From assembly GCA_046154695.1 (NCBI GenBank), contig JBJXFI010000047.1, positions 1-14,277 on the forward strand: a stretch of DNA of 14,277 nucleotides, in the 5' to 3' direction. Position 1 is the first letter of the stretch. Each line of letters opens with the position of its first letter. The position numbers and the translations under genes are program-made. Below are positions 5,351 to 13,399 of this stretch, one piece after another. Under the pieces are notes generated by a model. The model searched no databases. It was not told the DNA's origin and saw only the letters and a list, made by a program, of their open reading frames with translations. This DNA is from DALYLB01 sp046154695 (GTDB lineage Bacteria; Acidobacteriota; Blastocatellia; RBC074).

Positions 5351-7519
5351 ATGCATTCTACCGATCAGCGGCAACCGGCAACCGACTACCGACTACTGTT
5401 TTTCGCGCTCGCGCTCTGCCTGGGGATTCTCGTCCTGACCCTGAAATTGTGGCAGGCGGATCCGGCGGTGCCGCTCGTCTATTACGGCGAGGCGAAATAC
5501 AACGCCCTGCTGGTCAAGACGGTGATGGACCATGGCTGGCATCTCGGCAACCCGTCGATGGGAATGCCGGAGGGGCTGGATCTGCGCGACGTGCCGATGA
5601 GCGACAACAACCTGCACATCGCGGTGATCAAGCTGCTCGGCCTCTTCTCGTCGCGATATGGGCGCGTGCTGAATCTCTTTTTCCTGCTGACGTTTCCGCT
5701 GGTGACGGCGAGCGCGCTGCTGGTGCTCCGCCATTTCGGAGTTTCACGAATCGCGGCGGTCTTCGCGGCGCTGCTCTACACCTTTCTGCCGTACCATTTC
5801 GTTCGGGGAGAGCACCATCTGTTTCTGGCGGCCTATTTCACGGTGCCGTTGGCGGTGATGATGGTGTTGTGGATCGCGGCGGGAGCGGTTTCGCCGCGAA
5901 GCCGGAAGATGGCGGCGAGCGTGGCGATCTGCCTGCTGCTGGCGAGCACGGGAACCTATTATGCGTTCTTCACCTGTTTCTTTCTGCTCGTCGCGGGCGC
6001 GCTCGCCGCGGCGCAGTACCGGCGGTTGCGGCTGCTGGCGGCGCCCTGCGCGCTGGTCGTGATCCTTTTCGGCGGGCTGGCGATCAATCTGCTGCCGGGC
6101 ATTCTCCATCTGCGCAAGCATGGAGAGACGCCCGTTGTTCAGCGGCAGACATACGAGGCGGAGATTTACGCGCTGCGGATCGGCCAGTTGCTGCTGCCGG
6201 TGAGCGGCCATCGGCTGTTTCCGTTCGCCGCGGTCAAGGCGGCTTTCAATCAGCGCGTCTTCATCAACGAGAATGACGACGCGACGCTGGGAGCGATCGG
6301 TTCGATCGGCTTCCTGGCCCTTTTCGGCTGGCTGCTGTTCCTGAAACCCGCGCACAACCGCATCGACGAGGACGGGACGCACGGCGTCCTGAGCCGGCTC
6401 GGCATCCTGAACCTCGCCGCGCTTCTGCTGGGGACCTTCGGCGGGGTGGGGGCCCTCGTGGCCCTGCTCGTGACGACGAAGATCCGGGCCTACAATCGAT
6501 TGAGCATCTTCATCGCCTTTTTTTCGCTGATGGGGCTCGCCATGCTGCTCGACCGGTTCGCGCGCCGCCACGTCGGAACCCGGGCCCGGCGGGCGGCCTT
6601 CGCCGTGGCGCTGGCGGCGGCGCTGGCGCTCGGCGTGCTCGACCAGACGGCGCCGGCCTTCGTCCCCGAATACGCGAAGATCATTCGCGAATACCATTCC
6701 GACGAGGCGTTCATGCGGCAAATTCAATCGGCGATGCCGGCAGGGTCGATGATCTTCCAACTGCCCTTCGTTCCGTTCCCTGAAAATCCCAGGGTCGGCA
6801 AGATGTACGACTACGATCACGCGCGCGGCTACCTGTTGACGCGGGGACTTCGCTGGAGCTACGGCGCGATGAAGGGTCGTGAGGGGGAGATCTGGCAGCG
6901 GCAGGCGACCGCGAAGCCAGCGCCAGAGATGCTGGAGACCGTCGTCCTCTCGGGCTTTCAGGGAATCTATCTCAACCGGAACGGCTATAACGACAGCCCG
7001 TCGAGCGTGGAGAATGAGATCACGGCGGCTCTCGGTAAGCCCCGGTTCGTGAGCGAGGACGGAAAGTTGATCTTCTATGACCTGCGGGAATTCGAGGCGC
7101 GGTTGCGCGCGCGGCACGGCGCCGACTGGGAGGCGCGCCGCGAGGAGGCGCTGCATCCGTTGATCGTCTTGTGGGGAGAGGGCTTTTCCGATCAGGAGGG
7201 GCCGCCGGAGCAAAGCTTCCGCTGGAGCCGCGCGGAGGGGGAGTTGCGCATCACCAACGGCGCTTCGCGCACGCGACGCGCGCGGCTGGAGCTGGCTGTA
7301 CAGACCGAGAATGACGCCAATCTGTGGATCGGCGGCGCGCTCTGGAACGAGCAGCTCCGGACCGGCCCACAGCCCGCGCGCATCGAGCGGATCCTTTCCA
7401 TCCCTCCCGGCCCGCAGGTCATTCGCTTCCGCAGCGACGGCCGCCGCGTCATCGCTCCCGGCGATTTTCGCACGCTCATCTTCAAGGTGAGCCAATTCAG
7501 GATGACGCCGGTGGAGTGA
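5351..7519 (+). CDS. Large polytopic membrane protein, GT-C-like glycosyltransferase/sugar-transferase family
   Basis: A 722-residue protein when started at the ATG at 5351; a GTG at 5339 or the frame's earlier ATG at 5267 are alternatives. Hydrophobic segments lie at about 14-33, 105-126, 133-149, 156-178, 187-199, 205-220, 229-248, 314-331, 349-374, 383-400 and 413-430. Early extracytoplasmic-loop motifs are VYYGEAKYN (43-51), DHGWHLGNPSMGMPEG (60-75) and DVPMSDNNLH (80-89). Comparable proteins usually have G-D-A in the first loop, so E47 replaces the expected Asp. The C-terminus (about 435-722) is soluble and ends in a beta-rich part (NGASRTRRARLEL, IPPGPQVIRFRSDGRR). Such proteins likely move a sugar or phosphoglycerol from a lipid carrier outside the inner membrane, but the substrate is unknown. 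It is divergent from the methyltransferase and bracketed by REP-like elements. Confidence 0.8.
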   Translation: MHSTDQRQPATDYRLLFFALALCLGILVLTLKLWQADPAVPLVYYGEAKYNALLVKTVMDHGWHLGNPSMGMPEGLDLRDVPMSDNNLHIAVIKLLGLFSSRYGRVLNLFFLLTFPLVTASALLVLRHFGVSRIAAVFAALLYTFLPYHFVRGEHHLFLAAYFTVPLAVMMVLWIAAGAVSPRSRKMAASVAICLLLASTGTYYAFFTCFFLLVAGALAAAQYRRLRLLAAPCALVVILFGGLAINLLPGILHLRKHGETPVVQRQTYEAEIYALRIGQLLLPVSGHRLFPFAAVKAAFNQRVFINENDDATLGAIGSIGFLALFGWLLFLKPAHNRIDEDGTHGVLSRLGILNLAALLLGTFGGVGALVALLVTTKIRAYNRLSIFIAFFSLMGLAMLLDRFARRHVGTRARRAAFAVALAAALALGVLDQTAPAFVPEYAKIIREYHSDEAFMRQIQSAMPAGSMIFQLPFVPFPENPRVGKMYDYDHARGYLLTRGLRWSYGAMKGREGEIWQRQATAKPAPEMLETVVLSGFQGIYLNRNGYNDSPSSVENEITAALGKPRFVSEDGKLIFYDLREFEARLRARHGADWEARREEALHPLIVLWGEGFSDQEGPPEQSFRWSRAEGELRITNGASRTRRARLELAVQTENDANLWIGGALWNEQLRTGPQPARIERILSIPPGPQVIRFRSDGRRVIAPGDFRTLIFKVSQFRMTPVE
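5372..5397. repeat. Heptamer repeat tract, inverted partner (CAACCGA units)
   Basis: Units CAACCGG, CAACCGA, CTACCGA and a partial CTACT. The core unit is the reverse complement, in cyclic permutation, of the GGTTGTC unit at 5258-5291. This tract lies inside the coding start of the membrane protein, supplying codons 8-15 (QPATDYRL). Seven-base units shift the reading frame with each repeat, so gain or loss of one unit would disrupt the gene unless a nearer start is used. Confidence 0.65.
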
Positions 7520-7520
7520 T

Positions 7521-7583
7521 CGTTCGGAGTTCCGCGTTTAGGCGATCTCCTCGTCAACCCGCGTAAACGCGGAACTCCGAACG
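7521..7583. repeat. REP-like inverted-repeat element, copy 2, filling a convergent junction
   Basis: The 20-base arm 7521-7540 (starting CGTTCGGAGTTCC, ending GCGTTTA) is perfectly repeated inverted at 7564-7583. The 23 bases between them are only partly complementary. It lies 1 base after the membrane-protein stop and ends 1 base before the stop of the ArfB-like gene, so it is the whole intergenic region. A transcript from either side would form a long hairpin, so it may stabilise 3' ends or weakly terminate both genes. No T-run is present. Confidence 0.85.
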
Positions 7584-7584
7584 G

Positions 7585-7935
<351 letters not shown>

Positions 7936-7940
7936 GGAAA

Positions 7941-9101
7941 TCAGTCCTCGATAAGCGTCCCTTCGATCCCCTGGGCCGGCATCTCAGATGGGCGGACGAT
8001 GGCCGGCGCGCGGTCGAGCCGCAGGTCGCGCCAGTGGCGGGCGCAAACCGTCAGCAACGCCACGGTCGGCACGCCGAGAAACACGCCGATGACGCCGCCC
8101 ATCTCCGCGCCGCAAACCACCGCCAGGATCACCGCCACGGGATGGATCTCGACGCCCTTGCTGATCAGGCGCGGGTAGATCAGGTAATCGTGGACCATGC
8201 GTAGCGCCGCCAGAAAAGCGAGGACCAGCAGCGCCGCGCGCGACGATTGAAAGCTCGCGACCAGCACCGCGGCCAGCCCCACCAGGGCCGGCCCGACGAC
8301 CGGAACGAACTCCAGGATGCCCGCGATGATGCCCAGCATCAGGGGATACGAGACGCCCAGCACCCAGAGCCCGAGGCCCGTGATCACGCCCACGATCAGG
8401 CATGCCATCAATTGCGCCCGCATATAGGCCGCCAGCGTCCCGCTGACATCCCTCAAAAAGAGGGTCGCCCGGTACCGCAGATCCGCGCGGGGCAGCGAGG
8501 TCAGCAGCTTCGCCGCGATCGCCTTCGCGTCTTTCAGGAAGAAGAAGCCGATGACCGGGATCAGCGCCAGCCACGGAAGATATTTCGTCGTCCGGATGGC
8601 GCGCACCGTGATCGCCTCCAGCCAGGCCACAACGCCGGGAATCGCCGAGTTCAGCGTGTTGTTCAGCGGCTGCCGCCAACTGACCGGCAGGCGGTTCAGT
8701 CGGAACTGCGAGGCGCCCCGTTTGACATAGGCATCGAGCTCCCGGGCGTATTGCGGCGTGTTCTCGATGAAGGCGCCGAGTTGATCCGAAAGCAGGGGCG
8801 CGACCTTGTCGAAGGCCGCCGCGATCAGCCCCGCCAGCAGCAGGTAGACAATCAGCACCGCCAGCACCCGCGGTACTCGCAGGCGATACCGGCCGATGCC
8901 GCGATCCCTCGCGAAGAAATCGACGAGCGGCGCGACCAGATAACAGAAGATGACCGTGAAGGCCAGAAGCAGCAGCACCGCCCGCAGGGCGTACAACAGC
9001 CACACAGCCGCGATCGCGGCCATCACCAGCAGCAGGATCTGCAGCGCGAGCTGCCTCGGGCGCTCGGATCGGGCATTCATTGGGGCGCGTGGTTTGGCCA
9101 T
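7941..9101 (-). CDS. AI-2E family transporter (PerM/TqsA-like membrane protein)
   Basis: A 386-residue polytopic inner-membrane protein of the AI-2E transporter family (DUF20). The N-terminal hydrophobic hairpin is at about 18-61 and a third segment at 78-98. A soluble extracytoplasmic region (about 100-170) contains the family's helical stretch, and the C-terminal bundle covers about 175-190, 228-250, 253-283, 287-300 and 320-353. Diagnostic motifs are LGVSYPLMLGIIAGILEFVP (248-267), VVGPALVG (268-275) and YLIYPRLISKGVEIHPVAV (306-324). Some members export autoinducer-2 and others exchange sodium for protons; the substrate cannot be read from sequence. An internal ATG at 9080 is an alternative start. 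A perfect TATAAT ends 8 bases before the 9101 ATG. It is upstream of, and probably cotranscribed with, the ArfB-like gene. Confidence 0.9.
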   Translation of the reverse strand: MAKPRAPMNARSERPRQLALQILLLVMAAIAAVWLLYALRAVLLLLAFTVIFCYLVAPLVDFFARDRGIGRYRLRVPRVLAVLIVYLLLAGLIAAAFDKVAPLLSDQLGAFIENTPQYARELDAYVKRGASQFRLNRLPVSWRQPLNNTLNSAIPGVVAWLEAITVRAIRTTKYLPWLALIPVIGFFFLKDAKAIAAKLLTSLPRADLRYRATLFLRDVSGTLAAYMRAQLMACLIVGVITGLGLWVLGVSYPLMLGIIAGILEFVPVVGPALVGLAAVLVASFQSSRAALLVLAFLAALRMVHDYLIYPRLISKGVEIHPVAVILAVVCGAEMGGVIGVFLGVPTVALLTVCARHWRDLRLDRAPAIVRPSEMPAQGIEGTLIED

Positions 9102-9109
9102 GCAGGGGG

Positions 9110-9115
9110 ATTATA
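9110..9115 (-). promoter_or_regulatory. Perfect -10 box (TATAAT) of the AI-2E-family gene
   Basis: TATAAT on the minus strand, 8 bases before the ATG at 9101. No clear -35 exists at 16-18 bases. Transcription would begin about 1-3 bases before that ATG, giving a leaderless message, or give a ~23-base leader if the ATG at 9080 is used. Neither start has a Shine-Dalgarno. Confidence 0.4.
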
Positions 9116-9215
9116 CAATGCTATTGCTTTGACACGCGCGGATAGGCGAAGATGCCCCTTTCCGATTCGCGAAGCCCCCAAATCGCATTTATTAAGCCGG
9201 GAAGCAGTATCGACT

Positions 9216-9968
9216 ATGCCGAATATATTAGTGACCAATGATGACGGGTATTTTTCGGAGGGCATTGCCGCCCTGGTGCGCGCGCTCGAGGCGGTCGGAG
9301 AGGTGACGGTCGTTGCGCCCGCGTCCGAGCAGAGCGCGACGGCCCATTCGCTGACCCTGACGCGTCCGCTGCGCGTGCGCCAGATCGCCCAGCGCCGCTA
9401 TTCGGTGGACGGCACGCCGACCGATTGCGTGATGCTCGCCCTGACGCGGATTCTGGATCAGCAGCCGGACATCGTCGTCTCGGGCATCAATCACGGTGCG
9501 AACCTCGGTGATGATGTGACCTATTCGGGGACCGTTGCGGGCGCGTTCGAGGCCGCGATCTTCCGGCTGCCGGGAATCGCCGTCAGTCTGACCTCGCGCG
9601 AAAGCGATTTCACGCACGCCGCGGAGTTTGCCGCCCGCATCACGCGTCGCGTCCTTCGCGACGGATTGCCGGCGGGCTCGATCCTCAACGTCAACGTGCC
9701 CGCGGGGCCGATTCGCGGCGCGCGCCTGACTCACCAGGGAAAGGCCGCCGCGGAATCCGAGATTCTCGAGGGCATCGACCCGCGCGGAAAGAAGTATTAC
9801 TGGATTGGCGTGCAGAAGCTCTCCTGGAAAGAGGATCCCGAGAGCGATTACGGCGCCATCGGCGAGGGATTGGTTTCGATCTCGCCGCTGCGCACCGATC
9901 TGACCGATTACGGCGTGCTGGAAACGATGCGAAAGAGTAACGAATTGTCATTCAATGCCCAGTCCTAA
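9216..9968 (+). CDS. surE: 5'/3'-nucleotidase SurE
   Basis: A 250-residue metal-dependent survival phosphatase (E. coli 253) that removes phosphate from nucleoside monophosphates and short polyphosphates in the cytosol. The family signature NDDG is at 8-11 with metal ligands D9 and D10. S40 sits in SEQSATAHSLTL (37-48), VDGTPTDCV is at 64-72, and SGINHGANLGDDVTYSGTVA (89-108) carries the fourth ligand N92. The C-terminal RTDLTDYG (226-233) is also typical. The ATG at 9216 is chosen because the family's N-terminus (MxxILVTNDDG) starts there; the frame is open further upstream but that part overlaps the divergent gene. A loose GGGAAG lies about 10 bases before the start. It overlaps pcm by 14 bases, the classic surE-pcm pair of the stationary-phase repair response. 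Confidence 0.97.
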   Translation: MPNILVTNDDGYFSEGIAALVRALEAVGEVTVVAPASEQSATAHSLTLTRPLRVRQIAQRRYSVDGTPTDCVMLALTRILDQQPDIVVSGINHGANLGDDVTYSGTVAGAFEAAIFRLPGIAVSLTSRESDFTHAAEFAARITRRVLRDGLPAGSILNVNVPAGPIRGARLTHQGKAAAESEILEGIDPRGKKYYWIGVQKLSWKEDPESDYGAIGEGLVSISPLRTDLTDYGVLETMRKSNELSFNAQS

Positions 9969-10644
9969 CCCCGGAAACCCTCTCAAATACGATCGGGAGG
10001 CGAGGGCCTTCCCGCGTGAACGGCAGGAGATGGTCGAGCACCTGCGCAAGCATCATCGCATTCGCGATGAGCGGGTGCTTGCGGCCATGGCGGCGATCCC
10101 GCGCCATCTCTTCGTGCCCGAAGCCCTGCAATGGAACGCCTATGGCGATCATGCGCTGCCGATCGAACTCGGGCAGTCGATCTCCCAGCCCTATATCGTC
10201 GCGCGCGAGACGGAACTGCTCGAACTGACGCGGAACGACCGCGTCCTGGAGATCGGGGCGGGATCCGGGTATCAAACCGCGATTCTGTCGCAGGTCGCCG
10301 GCCAGGTCTTCGCCCTGGAGCGGCTCCCCGAACTCGCCCGCGAGGCGCAGAACCGCCTGCGGCGGCTGGGCATCTATAATGCCGCCATCAAATGTTTCGA
10401 TGGCACGTTCGGGTGGAGCGAGTTCGCCCCCTATCGCGGAATCCTCGTCGCCGCAGGCTCTCCGTCCGTGCCGCAACCCTTCGTCGATCAACTCGCCGAG
10501 GGCGGGCGGCTGGTGATTCCCATCGGCGACGAGAAGGAGCAGCGCCTGATCCGCGTCACCCGCACCGGCGGGGGAACCTTGACCGAAGACTTCGGCGCCT
10601 GTCAGTTCGTTAAACTGATCGGCCGCCATGGATGGGAAAAATAG
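9955..10644 (+). CDS. pcm: Protein-L-isoaspartate O-methyltransferase
   Basis: A 229-residue SAM enzyme that methylates isoaspartyl residues in aged proteins so that they can revert to aspartate. VLAAMAAIPRHLFVPEAL (41-58) and the substrate loop GQSISQPYIVA (73-83) are followed by SAM motif I VLEIGAGSGYQTAIL (97-111). GGRLVIPIG (183-191) and FVKLIGRHGW (218-227) complete the PCMT pattern. Motif II reads APYRGILVAAGSP (158-170), where the usual PYDxIxVTAAxP has D-x replaced by R-G, a small deviation. The N-terminus is about 20 residues longer than E. coli Pcm; M26 could be an alternative start. Its ATG lies inside surE and has no nearby Shine-Dalgarno, so translation is probably coupled to surE. 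Confidence 0.95.
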   Translation: MPSPNPGNPLKYDREARAFPRERQEMVEHLRKHHRIRDERVLAAMAAIPRHLFVPEALQWNAYGDHALPIELGQSISQPYIVARETELLELTRNDRVLEIGAGSGYQTAILSQVAGQVFALERLPELAREAQNRLRRLGIYNAAIKCFDGTFGWSEFAPYRGILVAAGSPSVPQPFVDQLAEGGRLVIPIGDEKEQRLIRVTRTGGGTLTEDFGACQFVKLIGRHGWEK

Positions 10645-10653
10645 AACGCACTG

Positions 10654-11307
10654 ATGGAACTGATCAAACACTTCGTCGATATCATTCTTCACCTCGACAA
10701 ACACCTCGTCGAGCTGGTTCAACAATACGGCACACTCTCGTATGGAATTCTCTTCCTGATCATCTTCTGTGAGACGGGGCTGGTCGTGACGCCGTTTCTG
10801 CCCGGCGATTCGCTGCTGTTCGCCGTTGGCGCGCTGTCGGCGAGCAGCGCCTTCGACGTCGTCTGGATCTTCCTCGCCCTGACCGCCGCGGCGATTCTCG
10901 GCGACTCGACAAATTATTGGATCGGGTATCACCTGGGACCGCGCGTCTTCAGCAGTGAGCGCTCCAAATGGCTGAATCGGAAGCATCTCGAACGGACCCA
11001 TTCCTTTTATGAAAGGTACGGCGGCAAGACCGTGATGATCGCGCGCTTTATGCCGATCGTGCGGACCTTCGCCCCCTTCGTCGCGGGAATCGGCCGGATG
11101 AACTATCCGAAATTCCTCTTCTTCAGCGTGACGGGCACGATCCTCTGGATCGGATGTTTTGTTTTCGCGGGGTATCTTTTCGGCAATATTCCCGTGGTCA
11201 AGCGGAACTTCACGCTGGTCGTGTTCGGGATCATCCTCGTCTCGGTGCTGCCCGCCGTCTTCGAATACCTCAAGTCGCGGAAGCGGCGCGCGAACGAAAT
11301 GCCGTGA
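10654..11307 (+). CDS. DedA family membrane protein (SNARE-associated/VTT domain)
   Basis: A 217-residue inner-membrane protein, third gene of the surE-pcm run, 9 bases after pcm. DedA/VTT landmarks are FCETGLVVTPFLPGDSLLFA (38-57; E40 and the re-entrant loop), ILGDSTNYWIGYHLG (81-95) and FYERYGGKTVMIARFMPIVR (118-137), with basic residues R131 and R137 needed in E. coli YqjA/YghB, then TFAPFVAGIGRMNY (138-151). Hydrophobic segments lie at about 28-60, 69-84, 155-178 and 185-204, with a basic tail. DedA proteins are linked to undecaprenyl-phosphate or phospholipid translocation and membrane-potential maintenance; which lipid this one handles is not evident. It ends 9 bases from the convergent HNH gene. 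Confidence 0.94.
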   Translation: MELIKHFVDIILHLDKHLVELVQQYGTLSYGILFLIIFCETGLVVTPFLPGDSLLFAVGALSASSAFDVVWIFLALTAAAILGDSTNYWIGYHLGPRVFSSERSKWLNRKHLERTHSFYERYGGKTVMIARFMPIVRTFAPFVAGIGRMNYPKFLFFSVTGTILWIGCFVFAGYLFGNIPVVKRNFTLVVFGIILVSVLPAVFEYLKSRKRRANEMP

Positions 11308-11316
11308 GCGCGCGCG

Positions 11317-11826
11317 TCAATAGAAGAGATATTTGCGCCACGAGGCGTCGGTCCGGCCGAGATATCGCATGATCTGGCGGTTGACGTGCAGGCTGAACGA
11401 TTGCGGGCGCTTGATCAACCGCATTCCCGCCTCTTCCGGCAGATGGCTCCCCTTGCGGTTGTTGCATCGCTTGCAGCAGGCGACGAGGTTGTCCCAGTTG
11501 GAGCTCCCTCCCCGCGATTTGGGAAGAACGTGATCGAGCGTCAGCTCGGACGGATTGAAGACCTTCGCGCAATACTGGCACGTGTTGTGATCGCGCAGCA
11601 GTATGTTCTTTCGCGAGAGGCTCTTCCGCTCGAACGGGATGTGGACGTACTCCGTCAGCCGGATGACCGACGGCAGCGGCAGCGACGCCCGCGAGGAACG
11701 ATACGTGCGGTCGTGCTTCTCTTCCGTCCGGGCGACGCCCTTCAGAATCAGGACGATCGCCCGCCGCGTCGTGCAGACGTTGATCGGCTCGTACGTCGAA
11801 TTCAGAACCAGGACTCTACCATTCAT
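11317..11826 (-). CDS. Small HNH endonuclease
   Basis: A 169-residue protein from the ATG at 11826, which has a strong Shine-Dalgarno (GAGGTG) 6 bases before it; in-frame GTGs at 11829 and 11835 overlap that site and are less likely. The zinc-stabilised HNH fold shows as CQYC (C83, C86), LTLDHVLPKSRGG (95-107; catalytic D98-H99), NWDNLVACCKRCNNRKG (110-126; C118 and C121 close the zinc site). The N-terminal half (VLVLNSTYEPINVCTTRRAI) and the C-terminus (WRKYLFY) match a widespread stand-alone HNH family found singly in many phyla, often called HNH endonuclease (McrA/5-methylcytosine-type). The target is unknown. It lacks any RuvC-like part, so it is not IscB/Cas9-related. A terminator-like hairpin ends exactly at its ribosome site. 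Confidence 0.92.
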   Translation of the reverse strand: MNGRVLVLNSTYEPINVCTTRRAIVLILKGVARTEEKHDRTYRSSRASLPLPSVIRLTEYVHIPFERKSLSRKNILLRDHNTCQYCAKVFNPSELTLDHVLPKSRGGSSNWDNLVACCKRCNNRKGSHLPEEAGMRLIKRPQSFSLHVNRQIMRYLGRTDASWRKYLFY

Positions 11827-11830
11827 CACT

Positions 11831-11838
11831 CCCACCTC
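11831..11838 (-). promoter_or_regulatory. Strong Shine-Dalgarno deciding the HNH start
   Basis: GAGGTGGG on the minus strand, the best ribosome site in the window. It ends 4 bases before the ATG at 11826 (the GAGGTG core, 6 bases). It directly follows the T-run of the upstream hairpin, so hairpin folding or termination could govern access to it. Confidence 0.75.
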
Positions 11839-11840
11839 AT

Positions 11841-11875
11841 AAAAAACAACGCACCGGCGGAGGCGCCAGTGCGTT
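11841..11875 (-). terminator. Intrinsic terminator or attenuator before the HNH gene
   Basis: On the minus strand AACGCACTGGCG and CGCCGGTGCGTT form a 12-bp stem (one G-U wobble) with a CCTC loop, followed after one G by six T's. This is the most canonical rho-independent terminator in the window. No protein gene ends just upstream, because mreB stops 363 bases earlier and has its own hairpin. It therefore ends a non-coding transcript or attenuates the HNH message. Confidence 0.75.
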
Positions 11876-12118
11876 CATCGTCTTCACGAAAAATGTTCCG
11901 AACTTCGAAGACGAAGCTGCCTTGAATCTTATTGGAGGCTATGAGAAACGCGCTGAATTGAGGCGCAGAATTGTTGATCGCGGATGGCCCGCGATGCGCG
12001 GAATGAATGAGCGGCAGTAGATGTTCAGGATAGGACGATCGCCTGAAGATTGCACCTCACGATAATTGATAGTCGGTCGCAGCAGCATGATGCGATATGC
12101 GAAAGAGCCGGTTGCGAC
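11841..12118 (-). ncRNA. Candidate structured RNA or attenuator leader (about 278 nt)
   Basis: Bounded by an extended -10 promoter (TGCTATAAT at 12133-12125) and a terminator hairpin at 11841-11875. Successive perfect inverted repeats follow the transcript: CGGTCGCA/TGCGACCG (12120-12113 with 12081-12074) at the very 5' end; TTCAGG/CCTGAA (12047-12042 with 12029-12024); ATCGCGG/CCGCGAT with a 5-base loop (11995-11989 with 11983-11977); GCGC/GCGC (11966-11950); TCGTCTTC/GAAGACGA (11914-11907 with 11885-11878), then the terminator. The only ATG frame of note (12088 to 11939, 49 codons) has no ribosome site or family resemblance. I find no tmRNA, RNase P, SRP or T-box signatures. It also accounts for most of the ~400-base gap between the HNH and mreB genes. 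Confidence 0.45.
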
Positions 12119-12124
12119 CGGCGG

Positions 12125-12151
12125 ATTATAGCACACCTTCCCGAATCTCAA
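12125..12151 (-). promoter_or_regulatory. Extended -10 promoter after mreB
   Basis: On the minus strand TGC-TATAAT: a perfect -10 box (12130-12125) with the TGn extension (12133-12131). TTGAGA (12151-12146; 5 of 6 to TTGACA) lies upstream with a short 15-base spacer. Predicted start is near 12118, at the base of a perfect stem-loop. It is the strongest promoter match I can see in the window. Confidence 0.65.
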
Positions 12152-12170
12152 ATCAGAAGAGCGTTAAATT

Positions 12171-12191
12171 GGCGGCGCCTCATGCGCCGCC
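12171..12191 (-). terminator. GC-rich hairpin, probable mreB terminator
   Basis: On the minus strand GGCGGCGC-ATGAG-GCGCCGCC, a perfect 8-bp GC-only stem 47 bases after the mreB stop, followed by AATTTAA rather than a clean T-run. It separates mreB from the next promoter. Termination is likely but may be incomplete. Confidence 0.45.
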
Positions 12192-12237
12192 GCCGCCCAT
12201 ATTTGTTAAATCCGGCCAGACTCAATTGGATGGAGGG

Positions 12238-13272
<1,035 letters not shown>

Positions 13273-13362
13273 AATCGAGTTCGCATTGTCGATGTGATGA
13301 GCGAGTATTGGGCTCAGGGTTACAAGGGTTCGCGTGAAAAGAAAGAGCCGCGATACATTTAC

Positions 13363-13380
13363 GATGGCGCGTTCGCCATT
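13363..13380 (-). terminator. Small hairpin between comF and mreB
   Basis: ATGGCG-CGTT-CGCCAT (13364-13379), a perfect 6-bp stem with a possible G-T extension, about 20 bases after the comF-family stop. No T-run follows on the minus strand, so it may only weakly terminate, or it may be part of the mreB leader. Confidence 0.2.
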
Positions 13381-13399
13381 CGATCGTGCCTTATGTTAC

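Noticed and set aside
5258..5397. CRISPR array
   Set aside because: The repeat units are only 7 bases, contiguous and inverted between tracts, with no spacers.
5744..7495. Long open frame antisense to the GT-C-like gene (583 codons)
   Set aside because: The translation is Arg/Gln/Glu-rich with no domains; the plus-strand protein has clear membrane segments.
8247..9215. Upstream extension of the surE frame
   Set aside because: It overlaps the AI-2E-family gene on the opposite strand and encodes low-complexity sequence. The conserved SurE N-terminus begins at 9216.
11826..12056. A 76-codon open frame on the minus strand whose TGA overlaps the HNH ATG
   Set aside because: It has no ATG or GTG start and runs through the terminator hairpin. 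The TGATG overlap is intriguing, but the frame is probably open by chance.
11939..12088. A 49-codon ATG frame inside the candidate RNA (minus strand)
   Set aside because: No ribosome site, no recognisable family, unremarkable composition, and it spans several perfect stems better explained as RNA structure.
11317..12118. HEARO/omega-RNA with an IscB-type HNH nuclease
   Set aside because: The HNH protein is only 169 residues with no RuvC-like motifs or arginine-rich bridge, and the RNA is terminated before the gene in the same direction. It is a stand-alone HNH family.
11841..12118. 6S RNA or tmRNA
   Set aside because: The 5' and 3' ends do not pair with each other around a central bubble as in 6S, and there is no tRNA-like end or tag peptide frame as in tmRNA.
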